Shown here in pieces: positions 1 to 10,790 of a stretch of DNA of 64,000 nucleotides (positions are counted from its first letter, which is position 1; each line of letters opens with the position of its first letter). Under the pieces are notes generated by a model, which saw only the letters and a list, made by a program, of their open reading frames with translations, ran no database searches and was not told where the DNA came from. The stretch covers positions 87,508,593 through 87,572,592 of the forward strand of contig OZ024903.1 of the NCBI GenBank assembly GCA_964017125.1, written 5' to 3'. The stretch is from Flabesymbios commensalis. Lineage: Eukaryota > Annelida > Polychaeta > Terebellida > Flabelligeridae. The position numbers and the translations under genes are program-made.

Positions 1-850
1 TAAGGATTCCACGTGTACGGGGCGCCCTCTGGGGGCGGTGATAGGTATCTGACGGACTGATTACCCTCACAGACACCCCACCTGCCTAACTGCCACCTAG
101 TGGCGGGACAGAGGCACACAGGGAGCACCTCACACCTCCAGGGCCGGGACACCCCCCCCCCCCCTCCCCGCGGCCAGCACCATGACGACGCCCCACTGTG
201 CAGACAAAGATGAGGACAGCTCATCAACCAGAAAACACGATGTTGGCTAACATTCCCCTAGCACTGGGCCAATGTCTCTGTTTTCTGGGAACAGTTAAAG
301 TGCACGAAAATCGATATTTTAGTGATATTTTATTTAAAAAGTCATCGTTTTTTTAACTTCTATTATAAGTGCGTACATATGTTGGCGAGTACTGTCTTAA
401 TCGTGACTGACCAGGGAGGGAAACCTATTATGATCTGAGATCAAGAGCGTTACCTATCACCAACGAAGTCCCTTCTAAATAAATATGAAGAATAAGCGAA
501 ACCCATAGCTTTCATCAACAAAACAGGTCTTAAGTATTCTTGCGGACATATACATTTTACTGTAAATTTAAATCAGTTATTTCAATGTTGGATAATTCAA
601 AGATTTGATTTAGGATGTCAACCATTACAGATCTAATTTCCATTCAGTGTGTCGTTGAGAGGTCATACACGGCAATACTTACTAGCTTAGTACACAGTCA
701 TCAAAATGCCACAAAAAGACACTCTTTATTTCCTTAAACTATATTCTACAACTAATATGTTCCAGATTCCATGCCTGTTTCAGTGGTTCAGGTGAACAAC
801 ATGATGTGAATGTTTCCAGGTCAATGGTTCGATTCCTGCTGAAAGACTAC
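1..850. other. Intergenic, GC-rich edge then AT-rich, no gene seen
   Basis: The first 240 bases are GC-rich and include a run of about 14 C near 150-163. The rest is AT-rich. I see no convincing open frame, splice pattern or repeat of the families found elsewhere. A GGTTCGATTCC motif near 827 resembles a tRNA B box but has no good A box at the right spacing. Confidence 0.5.
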
Positions 851-851
851 A

Positions 852-916
852 CTGCAATGCTAACAGCAATAACAGCTTACTTTTCAAGTCAGCAGTTATT
901 GCTGTTTGCATTGCAG
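852..916 (+). ncRNA. Candidate pre-miRNA-like hairpin
   Basis: The arm at 852-876 (starting CTGCAATGCTAACAGCAATA) pairs with the arm at 892-916 (ending TTGCTGTTTGCATTGCAG) with two mismatches in 25 positions. A 15-base loop lies between them. Arm length, loop size and near-complete pairing suit a microRNA precursor. Unlike most hairpins in this window I found no second copy. It could also be the remnant of a small inverted-repeat element. Expression cannot be judged from sequence. Confidence 0.4.
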
Positions 917-1280
917 GGCAGCACAGCCATGATGAAGGACGATCTCTCACATTGGTGGCTGTAGGTCTGACAGGGTGCGAGGGGATCAGCCGTTGTCCCG
1001 CACTATCTGACTATGGAGGGCAATCCGGGATCGTCCAGCCGTGGGGATGACAGGGTGCGGCGCTTTCGTGCTCCACGTCATTTGAGAAACAAACATTGGT
1101 TTTGCCAATGAGCCAGCAGCTGAGGCCTGACATGTAATGGGCGGCATGAATGATGAGGTGGATTAGTGTTAAACTCCCTCAGTCCTAGATCTCGTCAACC
1201 AGACACTCTCACAGCTTCAGACCTGTCTCTGAACGCCGGTGACTCTCTCCGTGAGAGAATGGGGAAGAGTCAACCACTGA

Positions 1281-1387
1281 CCAGCAAACTCGAGGCGCTG
1301 TCCCAATGCTGTTTTGATATTGGGCCAGCGTCTTTGACGCTGCCCAATATTAAAACAGCATTGTGACAACCCCTCGTGTTTGCTGGG
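1281..1387. mobile_element. CAGCAAAC palindromic MITE, full length
   Basis: The left end CCAGCAAACTCGAGG is matched by CCTCGTGTTTGCTGG at the right. The core is TATTGGGCCAGCGTC / GACGCTGCCCAATA, flanked by CAATGCTGTTTT and its complement AAAACAGCATTG. This is a near-perfect fold-back with no coding capacity. The arm sequence differs from other copies in the window but is complementary within the copy. Confidence 0.75.
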
Positions 1388-1447
1388 TGAACGTGTGGTC
1401 TACACCAGATAAACATGAACAAGGGAAGATTCGATAAAACTTTACCC

Positions 1448-1650
1448 CTAAACCCTTACATCGCTGAAATAATTTCGTACAAACCATGGAAAGCAAAGGG
1501 TTTTCTCAATTTGAAATTAACATAAATATCTTAGTTAGATATTATCGCTTCATTTGCATAATATGCTATGGGTTTACAGCCATTATATATATTTTAATTC
1601 TTTCAGTGCGCCGCCCGGATCGACTTTAGACGTCAGATGCTGACGTCTAT
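1448..1650. mobile_element. TTAA MITE family A, left part, interrupted
   Basis: It begins AACCCTTACATCGCTGAAAT and carries the family-A internal sequence (TTCAATTTGAAATTA, TCATTTG..., GGTTTACAGCCATTAT). It then enters the TGACGTC hairpin (GATCGACTTTAGACGTCAGA) and stops at about 1650, where another element begins. The missing end (GGTCCCTGGGCTGAAAGGG) lies at about 2341-2363. Confidence 0.65.
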
Positions 1651-2334
1651 TAGACCAGACGTGGCTGGTTGTAAGGTGTCACCCGGAAGGGGAAATCAAG
1701 CCACTATTATTTTCACATAGCTGGACTACTCAGGGGCCAGAATCAACCTGTTGATCAAGTATGCCGCTGCTTTACTAAAATATGGCCAACAATGTACATG
1801 ACATATGTGCACTAAAAAGCGTGTAATACGTTCCAATAACTCATTATTTTTATTCCAAATGGGTTTATTTACAGTCAACAAAAGTTCTAGAACATGTTTG
1901 AATCAAAACTAAACATTTATACCATACATAAATAGGCTGAGGGAAAAAGTATTTTGACTATTTACAGAAAAAGTGTGAAAATAGGTAAAATAAAGGGTTA
2001 AAATATCAACTTAAATCTCTCTTGACACAAAATATTTTACATCCATGTGAACTCTTGTGTCAGTAGCTTTCCATTGATAATAAATATATTGATATAGCTC
2101 AAAATTTGACTACTCAGCGGCCGAAAATGTGTAATACGCTTGATTTCACAAACTCGGACCAAAATCGCACATAGGTCATGTAAGCCTACAGTTTTGGCCA
2201 TATTTCAGTAAAGCAGCGACAGTTACGTGATCAACAGGTTGATTATGGCCCCTGAGTAGTTCAGCTGTGTGAAAATAATAGTGGCTTAAATTCCCCTTCC
2301 GGATGACACCTTACCCCCCAGCCACGTCTGGACT
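1651..2334. mobile_element. 690 bp element with long terminal inverted repeats
   Basis: Left arm 1652-1835 and right arm about 2150-2334 are inverted copies. Left motifs are AGACCAGACGTGGCTGG, AAGCCACTATTATTTTCACA and ACTACTCAGGGGCCAGAATC. The right end reads the reverse complement with scattered changes. The middle (about 1836-2149) is AT-rich and non-coding. This is a non-autonomous DNA transposon inserted into the hairpin of a family-A MITE, so it is the younger of the two. The target duplication is not clear. Confidence 0.7.
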
Positions 2335-2365
2335 ATATAGTCGGTCCCTGGGCTGAAAGGGTTAT
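2335..2365. mobile_element. TTAA MITE family A, right end after interruption
   Basis: The short stretch TCGGTCCCTGGGCTGAAAGG followed by GTTA fits the right terminus of the element whose left part is at 1448-1650. Confidence 0.55.
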
Positions 2366-2509
2366 TATATAATATATATGTTTGCTGTAACTGCTATATA
2401 TATGTGACCCGCTCCAACACTATTCAGTACTTATAATAATAAGTATGTTTAAAAATCAGTCAATTTAATAATAAGAGGCCTATATAATCCCCGCCATAAA
2501 TTAGGTTAG

Positions 2510-2960
2510 AGTTTTTTTAATTATTTTAAAAGTTGGCTTGTGGTGGCCATTTTTTTAATTTCAGTAAAATCACCTGCACATTTCCAGATGGTGGGTGATG
2601 TGATTGTAAGACGTGAATTATTTCTGACTTCAATTTTTGAGTTTTTGCGCCCACAAACAATAATTTATGAAGTTCACCCATGGCGGTCATTTTGAATTTC
2701 AGCGTAAAAACTTTAAAAAAAATCACCTGCACATCTCAATATCGTGAGGGATGTGATTGTAAAATTTGAATAAGTTCTTCAGTTTTTGCGCCCACAAAAA
2801 AATTGGAGTTGACCTCTGGAGGCCATTTTGAATTTTGGTAGCATCTTTAAAAATCACTTGCACATCCCCATGTTGCTAGGAATGTCATGTTAAAATTTTA
2901 AAAAGAATTGACCAGTAGTTTTTGGGTTTTCGCGCCCACAACAAAACGTGACGCCTGACA
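2510..2960. repeat. Tandem array, about 140 bp unit, three copies
   Basis: Three diverged units each contain GGCCATTTT(GAAT), an AAAATCACCTGCACAT-type segment, a (G)ATGTGATTGTAA segment and TTTTTG(G)CGCCCACAA. Units start near 2545, 2680 and 2820. Non-coding. The GCCATTTTGAAT signature recurs in the arrays at 24.8, 39.5 and 44.5 kb. Confidence 0.7.
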
Positions 2961-3590
2961 GAATCCTGGAGCGACTAAAACTTTAAAATGACACGTCTCT
3001 GTGAATATTGACCACAGAGACATAATTTATGTATCATTTTGACGACATCAGTTCACATAATATAACTTGAGTACATTAGTACGATTTCTTATGAGTGCGA
3101 CTTCCCACTGATTATGTTCGAGCAAGTCATAATTATTATATAGGCTACTATGTGTATGTGCACGTAGATATGTGATATTATTATACATATATAGTGGTGA
3201 TGAAGCAGGTAGAGCTAGTGACAGATTTATGAGGTAGTTAGGGCCTACTGCTAGTGAGCGGAAATCTATTAGCAGGTATATTTACCCTGCAGCCTCAGAC
3301 ATATATATTACGTGTGATGGGTGTGTGGGGGCTGGGTAGAAACAATGACACTGTCTCGTGAAAACAATACACAGTATATCCGTGATGCAGATGATAAATC
3401 TTTTATCTTCAACCATTGGATCGTTCGGCATTTTATACGTTTTTGCGCTCCTAACACCTATTTATTCTCCTATTAATCACACTTTGATATCTGAATATCT
3501 GCCGCAATTCCCACTTCCAGGTACATTTATATTATTTACCTTATGTATAATTACAACTTAGAATATCCTTCATTTTAAAGTTTACCTCTG
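2961..3590. other. AT-rich intergenic, nothing recognised
   Basis: No coding-like frame, hairpin family or tandem structure stands out. The 67-codon frame at 3358-3561 is hydrophobic but has no homology I can name and no context. Confidence 0.5.
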
Positions 3591-3599
3591 CAATGTTTT

Positions 3600-3850
3600 A
3601 TGCTATAAAAGTGTCGATCTACTTTTTTAACCCCAAAGGGCACTTCTACATCCCCTGTGGGACGTGTGTGTGCAATATGAAATACATCCACCATGGGTTT
3701 CCTAGATCTGCTCCGGAAACGAAATGTGGCCAGAAATCAGGCATATTACAACTAATTATGGCTGATGGTCGGCCATTCAAGAATGTGAAATTTCATAAAA
3801 CCCAAAAGCCACATCTACATCCCCTAGATGATGATGTGAGGGTGGGGTGA
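3600..3850. repeat. GCTCCGGAAACGAAATG repeat, two partial units
   Basis: The segments AAAGGGCACTTCTACATCCC and AGATCTGCTCCGGAAACGAA recur in diverged form at 25.8-26.06 kb. A second partial unit (ACATCTACATCCCCTAGATG) follows. It behaves as a dispersed intergenic/intronic repeat, not a gene, although it leaves an 85-codon frame open. Confidence 0.6.
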
Positions 3851-4239
3851 TTGGACACGGCGGGTTATTGATAGCGTTTCCTTCACTCACCTGATAAGTG
3901 CTTCTTCCATCTGGGCATGCCTAGGGGATAGACCTCCACACATAATATATGTGTGAATTTATTAATTGGGTTAGTAGCAAAATTCTTCTAGGTGAGATTT
4001 AGATAAACAAATTTACATATAGAAAATCTGATACGAAATTACAGAGATTTTCTGTATGCATGCCTGGTGTGAGAAGTGATGTACATGTATATATCGTGAC
4101 GTGGCTGACACACGGAGGGGAGGGGGTGAAGATTGATGAGGCTGGTGAAGGGTGGTGATTACATACCAAGTCCTAACAATGAACCAGGTGTGAAAACAGA
4201 CCTGTTGATGAGAGACTGCAATCTGCTGATAGAACAGAG

Positions 4240-4293
4240 TGGGGTTACCTCAGCACCCTCTACCCCCTAGGGTGGAGAGTGCTGAGGTAACCC
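4240..4293. repeat. Inverted repeat of about 50 bp
   Basis: GGGGTTACCTCAGCACCCTC pairs with its near-perfect complement GAGTGCTGAGGTAACCCC across CTACCCCCTAGGGTGGA. A stable hairpin with no second copy seen in the window. Confidence 0.6.
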
Positions 4294-4393
4294 CTCTGTC
4301 ACGGGGTGCTGAAATATACGCCCTCCAAGTACCCTGTTCATCTTTAGTATTTGTATTTATTGTTACTCTTGATTTTAGACTCACTTGATTTTA

Positions 4394-4543
4394 GACTCAC
4401 TCACTCACTCACTCACTCACTCACTCACTCACTCACTCACTCACTCACTTCACTCACTTCACTCACTTCACTCACTTCACTCACTTCACTCACTCACTCA
4501 CTCACTCACTCACTCACTCACTCACTCACTCACTCACTCACTC
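4394..4543. repeat. (ACTC)n microsatellite with TTCAC interruptions
   Basis: Pure ACTC tetramers on both sides enclose a 9-mer block (ACTTCACTC) repeated five times at about 4446-4490. Open frames through it are artefacts of the repeat. Confidence 0.95.
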
Positions 4544-4978
4544 ATTGGGGTCATCGATTTTATTTGCTTGTAAATTGTATATTACAAGCGTAATTTCGTT
4601 GATATATTTGTGTGGATAAATAGGCCTACATTCTGACTTTATAGAATCAGCATTTTAACATTTCCATGATTTGTTAGTCTGTGTGCATTTTCAGCATACA
4701 TGTAAATTGATTTTATAGCAGTAAATTATCTTAATTCGAACTCCTCGACACACCCCATTCTCTGATCATTGATTTGAACCCCACATCAAACTTGAATATC
4801 GATTCATCTATGGGGACCCAGACAGTAGATTTTTTTCATCACATATATATATAATCATACACAGAGACAAAGGGGTTGTGAGGACCAGCACAAAAAGGGG
4901 CGGTGTGAAAATCAGAGCAAGTGGTGTGAACAATGCGGGGTACTTGTAGATGCCATAAGTAAAGAAAGACGGCCACGA

Positions 4979-5043
4979 TCCAGTGTTGGTTAGGTGCTGG
5001 TCCACCGTCTATGACGGTGGAGCAGCATGTAACCAACACTTGT
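4979..5043. mobile_element. CAGCAAAC palindrome, core only
   Basis: AGTGTTGGTTAGGTGCTGGT, ACCGTCTATGACGGT and AACCAACACTTG form the family core fold-back. The outer CCCAGCAAAC termini are absent. Confidence 0.55.
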
Positions 5044-5581
5044 TCAGGGTCTCATCCTCAATGGAAAGTCAAGGCAGTTGACGTTAATTTACCCATGATG
5101 GATCACCTTGGTAACACCCCGAAGGCTTGTGGTCAAAATTGGTGTCACGGTGTTCTCGACCCCATATCAGAAATGTGTGCAAAAACAATTCTTAATACAC
5201 TGTTTAATCAATTGAATACATTTTTAACTACATGTCAGTCCAAGTGGCCCTAACTGCGTGTATAGAAAAAAACATTCGGAAGTTTGAGAAATTCCAGTAA
5301 ATAAAATATTAAAAATCCATGAATATCTATTAGGAAAACGCCAGATAACCATATGGTTCGATAAGTGTCACAACGTCTTTCTCTGCAATGCATATATATA
5401 TTATTAGACAGAATGCCGAGAGATTGCACATATCATAGACACGCTGTGTAAAAAGTAATATTTATATTTAGCCAGCACGTGAGACGTTGGCTAGGCATTC
5501 AGGTGATATTTGGAACTTCTTGGCACCTCCGCAGGCGTTATATAATACATGACATTAGCAGCGCCACAATGTCCCGTACAC

Positions 5582-5701
5582 GCCAACCATCACAGGAGAC
5601 ACAGCACCTTTATGCAATGTCTGCCTAATGTTGGCCCATCGTCTGCGACGCTGGGCCACCATCAGACAGACATTGTGTAGATGTGTCCTGTTTGTTGGGT
5701 T
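5582..5701. mobile_element. CAGCAAAC palindromic MITE, diverged
   Basis: CACAATGTCTG-type arms (CAATGTCTGCCTAATGTTGG and CAGACAGACATTG) flank CATCGTCTGCGACGCTGG. The right end GTGTCCTGTTTGTTGGG matches the terminus; the left terminus is decayed (GCCAACCATCACAGG). Confidence 0.65.
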
Positions 5702-5883
5702 TGCGTGTGTTTGATAAACTGCCAGGACCTGTTCACAGCGCCAGAACAAATAGATTAAAAACAGTCCAGACAATGCAGGCGAAACAGCGGATAATTATAG
5801 TGCTAAAATGCTATAATGACTTCATCCAAACGTCTGTCTCCACATGTTGTTGTCAAAATGACAAAGGCCATAGCTACCTACGT

Positions 5884-5947
5884 TGGCTAAACGATGGATC
5901 AGCGTCGCAATCGGTGGACCAGCAGTGAAACAGCGTCTCGTGTTTGT
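5884..5947. mobile_element. CAGCAAAC palindrome, right half
   Basis: GGATCAGCGTCGCAATCGGT and GTCTCGTGTTTGTTGA match the core and right end of the family. The left side is eroded. Confidence 0.45.
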
Positions 5948-6050
5948 TGAGATATGAACCATCATGTTCAAATGTCAACTAGATCATTTTCACAAATTGT
6001 CAAATAAATTACGATAAGTTAATTTTTATTTCAATCCTCATTGTTCAATT

Positions 6051-6134
6051 GTTTGTTTGATTGATTAATTGATTGATTGACTGACTGATTGATTGACCGA
6101 TTGGTTGGTTGGTCTCTTGATTGACTGGTTGACA

Positions 6135-6166
<32 letters not shown>

Positions 6167-6252
6167 GATTGATTGATTTTTTGAATGATTGATTGATTGA
6201 TCGCGAATGATTGAGTGAGCGAGTGTGACAGAGGGAATGAGTGAGTAAGAAT
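6051..6252. repeat. (GATT)n microsatellite with unique edge
   Basis: Degenerate GATT/GACT/GGTT tetramers run to about 6205. The adjoining segment at 6200-6252 (CGCGAATGATTGAGTGAGCG then AGAGGGAATGAGTGAGTA) recurs inverted at 10,382-10,432, again beside an AATC array. Confidence 0.85.
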
Positions 6253-6384
6253 TTCGTAACTACCTTACCGACTGACTGAATCAGTAAAATATAGTAATAT
6301 AATAAAATAATGAGAAACTAGATATTATATTTGCGAATGTGCAAGTCTCCAGCAACGATGTGATATATTAGAAGTGCGGTAACG

Positions 6385-6862
6385 GGCTCTCTTAGATTTA
6401 TACAAATCAGCCAATTATCAAAATTAAATTTAATACGATAATCAGTCAGAGAATGATCTGAAAGTTTCACAAAGATCGGATAAAATATTGATTGTAGAGC
6501 GTTTAGTCGAATTGCAAGAAAAAGCCAGGGTGGTTATCTTGGATATGCAAAAATAACGTTCAGAAAATATTGGAAACTGTAGAGCGTCTACATCATACAA
6601 GAAAGGACCGGACGGTCATCTTGCATGGATATGCAAATTAGCCAATTTTCGAACTTAACCAGGTTAAACCATCAGAGAAGGCTAACTGTGGAGCCTTTAC
6701 GTCGATTTGTAAGGAAGGACCAACTGGCAGGGTCATCTTATTGGATAAGCAAATTAGTCGATTTTTCGAACTAATAACTTAATTAGCCATTTTTCGAACT
6801 TGATATCCATCAGAGAAACTTCAGAAATATCAGACTGTAGATCGTTTACATCGTCAAATTAT
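6385..6862. repeat. Diverged tandem array, unit about 120 bp
   Basis: Recurring segments are AAATTAGCCAATTTTCGAAC, ATCAGAGAA, CTGTAGAGCGTCTACATC-like, and AAGGACC...GGTCATCTT. Roughly four imperfect units are visible. Non-coding. Confidence 0.6.
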
Positions 6863-6899
6863 TGATTAATAATAATAACAACAATAGACAGCACGTAGG

Positions 6900-7109
6900 G
6901 GGCCGTCAGATTCTACAGACGTCATATTATGACGACTAAAGACGGTCTCGCACTGAGAGAATACAATATTTATAATGACAAAAAACCCATAAGATAGGTA
7001 TTCATATGAAGCGAAAAAAATGAACTAAGACATTTATGAGGATTTCAAATTGAAAAACCCCGTTGGTCTCCATGTTTTTACAGAAATATTTCAACGTTGT
7101 AATGGTTAA
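6900..7109. mobile_element. TTAA MITE family A, inverted orientation, degraded
   Basis: The hairpin end is at the left (CAGACGTCATATTATGACG) and the plain end at the right (TTTCAACGTTGTAATGGTTAA). Internal ACTAAGACATTTATGAGGAT matches the family in reverse complement. The outer hairpin terminus is eroded. Confidence 0.65.
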
Positions 7110-7207
7110 TTCGTATTAGTTACGCAATGTAGAAGGGATGATTGAGTGATTCGATGAGTGATCAATGAGTACGTGATGTCATGGAGTGCACTACATTCAA
7201 GGTGACA

Positions 7208-7456
7208 TTAACCCTTACAGCGCTGAAGATTTTTTATATAAACCATGAAGACCAAAGAGTTGTATTCAATTCGAAATCACCATAAATGTCTTACTTAGCT
7301 CTTTCTGATTCATTTGAATACCTATGTTATGGGCCTACGGCCATTGTAAATATTTTTACTCTTACAGTGCGGGAATCGACTATAGACGTCAGAATCTGAC
7401 GTCTACAGACGTCAGATTCTGACGTCTAAAGTCGATCCCCGCGCTGTAAGGGTTAA
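7208..7456. mobile_element. TTAA MITE family A, best full-length copy
   Basis: TTAACCCTTACAGCGCTGAA at the left and GCGCTGTAAGGGTTAA at the right form a TTAA-flanked terminal inverted repeat. Near the right end a hairpin of about 85 bases is built from AGACGTCAGAATCTGACGTC and a second near-identical palindrome, ending AAAGTCGATCCCCGCGC. No coding capacity. The TTAA duplication and CCCTT ends fit a piggyBac-type non-autonomous element; the family name is inference. Confidence 0.8.
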
Positions 7457-7638
7457 ACAATAATAATGTCAAGGTATGATGACAGCACTTCTCACAATTA
7501 TATAGCTATTTGTGATTAACAATGTATATGTTTTTACAACACAAGCTGGTCGTTGTCACGATATACCGACCACGGTCACAATCCACAATCACGCTGATCA
7601 CACTATTTTAAATGTATTGGCCTTTTAGTCAGATATCC

Positions 7639-7743
7639 CAGTAAACACAAAACATTTGTATAACATTTGTACAATGTTGGACCAGCGTCGAAGACGTTGG
7701 GCCGACATTGTACAAATGTTATACAAATGTTTTGTGTTTGCTG
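7639..7743. mobile_element. CAGCAAAC palindromic MITE, variant arms
   Basis: CCCAGTAAACACAAAACATT mirrors AATGTTTTGTGTTTGCTG. The inner arms read TATAACATTTGTACAATG and CATTGTACAAATGTTATA, unlike the CCAATGTTGGTTT arms of most copies, and pair perfectly. The core is GACCAGCGTCGAAGACGTTG. Confidence 0.8.
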
Positions 7744-7789
7744 TGATAATTTCTAACTGGTCTTTAAATGGAGTTATAGGCTACCTTAA

Positions 7790-7940
7790 AGTGCCAGCTC
7801 ACATAATTTGTATTTCGCCCACTTGAAGTTATATCTCTCTACAGCGACCCACAATTTATACAAGTGAGTGAAATTACTCATATTTATTGAATTTGTTACC
7901 TAAACACAGCCAATTTCTTGATATAGGTAATCAAACATTT
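7790..7940. mobile_element. TTAA MITE family B relic
   Basis: CGCCCACTTGAAGTTATATC followed by CAGCGACCCACAA and AAGTGAGTGAAATTACTCAT keep the family-B hairpin. Termini are lost. Confidence 0.55.
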
Positions 7941-8510
7941 CATTTCCTAACCAGTCATTGATTTGGATGTGTTAATAATAAGGATTGAAACGAGTGTGAA
8001 TGTTTAACTTATGGAAACGACACAAAGAAACTTGATTACAATAATCTAATTATATACTGACATTATATTATAATGGAGGCGAGAGAAGAAGAGTACATTT
8101 TGCATTTAGCGTTATACCAGCACAAATAAGCTCGCCACTAGGATTATTATTACCCTACTCTTTTATAGTTCCAATAATATTTTGTATCGTTTTCATCAAG
8201 CAAACAGTATATAAGGTTAGTGGGGTTGTATAGATTACTGACGAACTTACGAAAGTTTGTTAATATAATAATCTATTATATGTGGACATTGCGGTCCGAC
8301 TTATATTTAATCTAGTTTAAAAAAAACATGAACAAATTATTTCGCTTATGTGACAATCCCACCTATTTGGTCGATGAAAGCTGAATCATGACACATAAAA
8401 TAATGTGCTATAATAATTAGGGCCTATGCCTGAATTGTTCATATTTTATACATATACTCATATACGATATGCCAGTGCTGGTTTGACGTTGGGCTAACGT
8501 CGTCAACCGA

Positions 8511-8660
8511 ATTCAGACGTCAGATTATGACGTCTAAAGTCGATCACCGTACTGATAGAGTAAAATAGAGTGCCGTAGACCTATAACTTAGGTATTCAAA
8601 TGAAACGGAAAGAGAGAACTAAGACATTTATGATGATTTCAAATTGAACATAAGTGTTCT
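8511..8660. mobile_element. TTAA MITE family A, inverted, partial
   Basis: CAGACGTCAGATTATGACGT and AAAGTCGATCACCGTACTGA, then TAGGTATTCAAATGAAACGG and ACTAAGACATTTATGATGAT, follow the family-A order in reverse complement. The far end is missing. Confidence 0.6.
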
Positions 8661-8739
8661 CTTAGTTTATATAACAATCATCTCTGTAAGTCTTAAACAA
8701 GCATTGGGTGAGTGTGTGTTGTTTTTCTGGGGTTGAATC

Positions 8740-9261
8740 AGTGGTCGTTGTCACAGACATAGATACACACACCAGGTTATGACACCAGTGATCCATCATA
8801 CGCTGTTCTGACAGGTTGGCACACAAATCAAACATTAGTCTGACCGGGGGACTGAGGGCGGGGTGCGTCCGGCTACCCCGGGGTGCCAGGCTGCTCGCCC
8901 GTACCAGTGTCTCCACCCCCGGGGGACAGTGTAGTACAGACAAAGCGGTGGTTGTGGTACCGGGGTGGGGCTAGTGGTGGAGCCGGGGTGGGGCTTGTGA
9001 TGCTGCAGGCACCGCTGTCAGACCTCCGCGCTCACTACCTCAACTGTCAAAACTTGCATCATGGCGCTCATCAGTGACACCTCATCTCTGCCTCTCGTCT
9101 GTCTCACACCTAGCAGCGCTGGGCGGATTCCACCCCTCCTGCCTCGCCGCGCCGTGTCGGGGGGCCTGCTCTACCTTATACCCCAGGGCCTGATCACTTG
9201 GCCGAGCGGCACAAATAAATCACGTCTACTTGCCGCTTGGCACAATGTACTACACCTCGTC
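8740..9261. other. GC-rich, CpG-containing block, no gene assigned
   Basis: GC content rises well above the surroundings, with CCCGGGG runs at 8874-8930. Short frames exist on both strands but none has recognisable domains or consistent splice sites. It could be a regulatory island or an unrecognised exon. Confidence 0.4.
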
Positions 9262-9719
9262 TGATTCAGTCAGCCAGCCAGTCATACAGCCAATCAGCCA
9301 GTCACAGGGTCAGACAGTCACACAGCCAACCAGTCACATAGCCAACTAACTACACAGCCAGTCAGCCAGCCAGTCACATAGCCAGCCAGTTAGTGAGCCA
9401 GCCAACCTAAGCCACAGCTAATCAACCAGCCAGATAACCAACCAGCCAGTCACACAGCCAGCCAGTCACTCAGTCATACAGTCGGACAACCAGTCAGCTA
9501 GTGGGCCAGTCACATCAGAAAGCCAGCCAGTTAGCCAGTTACAGAACCAGTAACACTGCTAGCCAATAACAAGGCCAGCCAGTAAGTCAATCAGCTAGGC
9601 AGTCACACAACCAACCAGTGACATAGCCAGTCAGCCAGTCACACAGCCAACCAACCAACTAGGCAGTATAGCCAGTCACAAGCTAACCAATAACGCAACA
9701 AGTCAGCCAGCCAGCCAGG

Positions 9720-9761
<42 letters not shown>

Positions 9762-9828
9762 ACCAACCAACCTACCAACCACCAACCAATAAACCAATTA
9801 ATCATCAACCAACCAGCTAGAGGCAGTA
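9262..9828. repeat. Degenerate CAGC/CAGT/CCAA tetramer array
   Basis: The sequence is dominated by (A)GCCAGCCAGTCACA-like words, becoming a purer GCCA array at 9715-9762 and then CCAA. An old, mutated microsatellite. Confidence 0.85.
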
Positions 9829-10041
9829 AAATTAGTGAAGACTTCCTTCAATAAACTTAAAGCGGAACATCCGAACATCCTGTATAAATATTGCGTAACA
9901 GCATTTAAAAGGGGACAAAATCTACGTGATCTCTTGGTGAGAAGTAGATTGGTGAAAGCCCCACTGGACAACCCAACGGTTACCGGATCCGACTCAAGTC
10001 AGGATCTGACTACATTAATAAATGCATTAGATGAGGTATAA
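9829..10041 (+). pseudogene. Retroelement C-terminal relic (NLRDLLVRSRL motif)
   Basis: The open frame encodes a segment with YCVTAFKRGQNLRDLLVRSR near its middle. NLRDLLVR-type motifs are familiar downstream of the reverse transcriptase core in Penelope-like and some other non-LTR retroelements; this is recalled knowledge, not a search. No catalytic domain is present, and the frame ends soon after in a non-matching tail. It lies between two tetramer arrays. Confidence 0.45.
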
Positions 10042-10315
10042 TTTATATCAATTAGTATTGTTTATTGTCAATTATTGTTTATTGTTTATTGTCAATTAGA
10101 TTGTTTTCCTCTTTATAAATCAGGCTATACTTCTCCTCGGGCAGTGCACTAGGTTGGGAACATGGAAAGGCATGCCCTTGAAGGGGTGACGAAAGTCAGA
10201 CCCTTTAGGGTATGATTAGAGTACGGTTGACAGGTTGATACCGGGTTTATGGGGAACCAGGTACTGCAACCCTTGTCCGACCCTAGCCATGGACCCTAAC
10301 TCTCACCCTGACCAC
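10042..10315. other. Unassigned spacer
   Basis: TATTGTTTATTGTCAATTA repeats lead into a mixed-composition segment (10,140-10,300) with several short inverted motifs. I recognise no gene or repeat family. Confidence 0.4.

Positions 10316-10790
<475 letters not shown>

Noticed and set aside
780-850. tRNA gene or SINE head near GGTTCGATTCC
   Set aside because: B box plausible, but no A box with correct spacing and no cloverleaf arms could be drawn.
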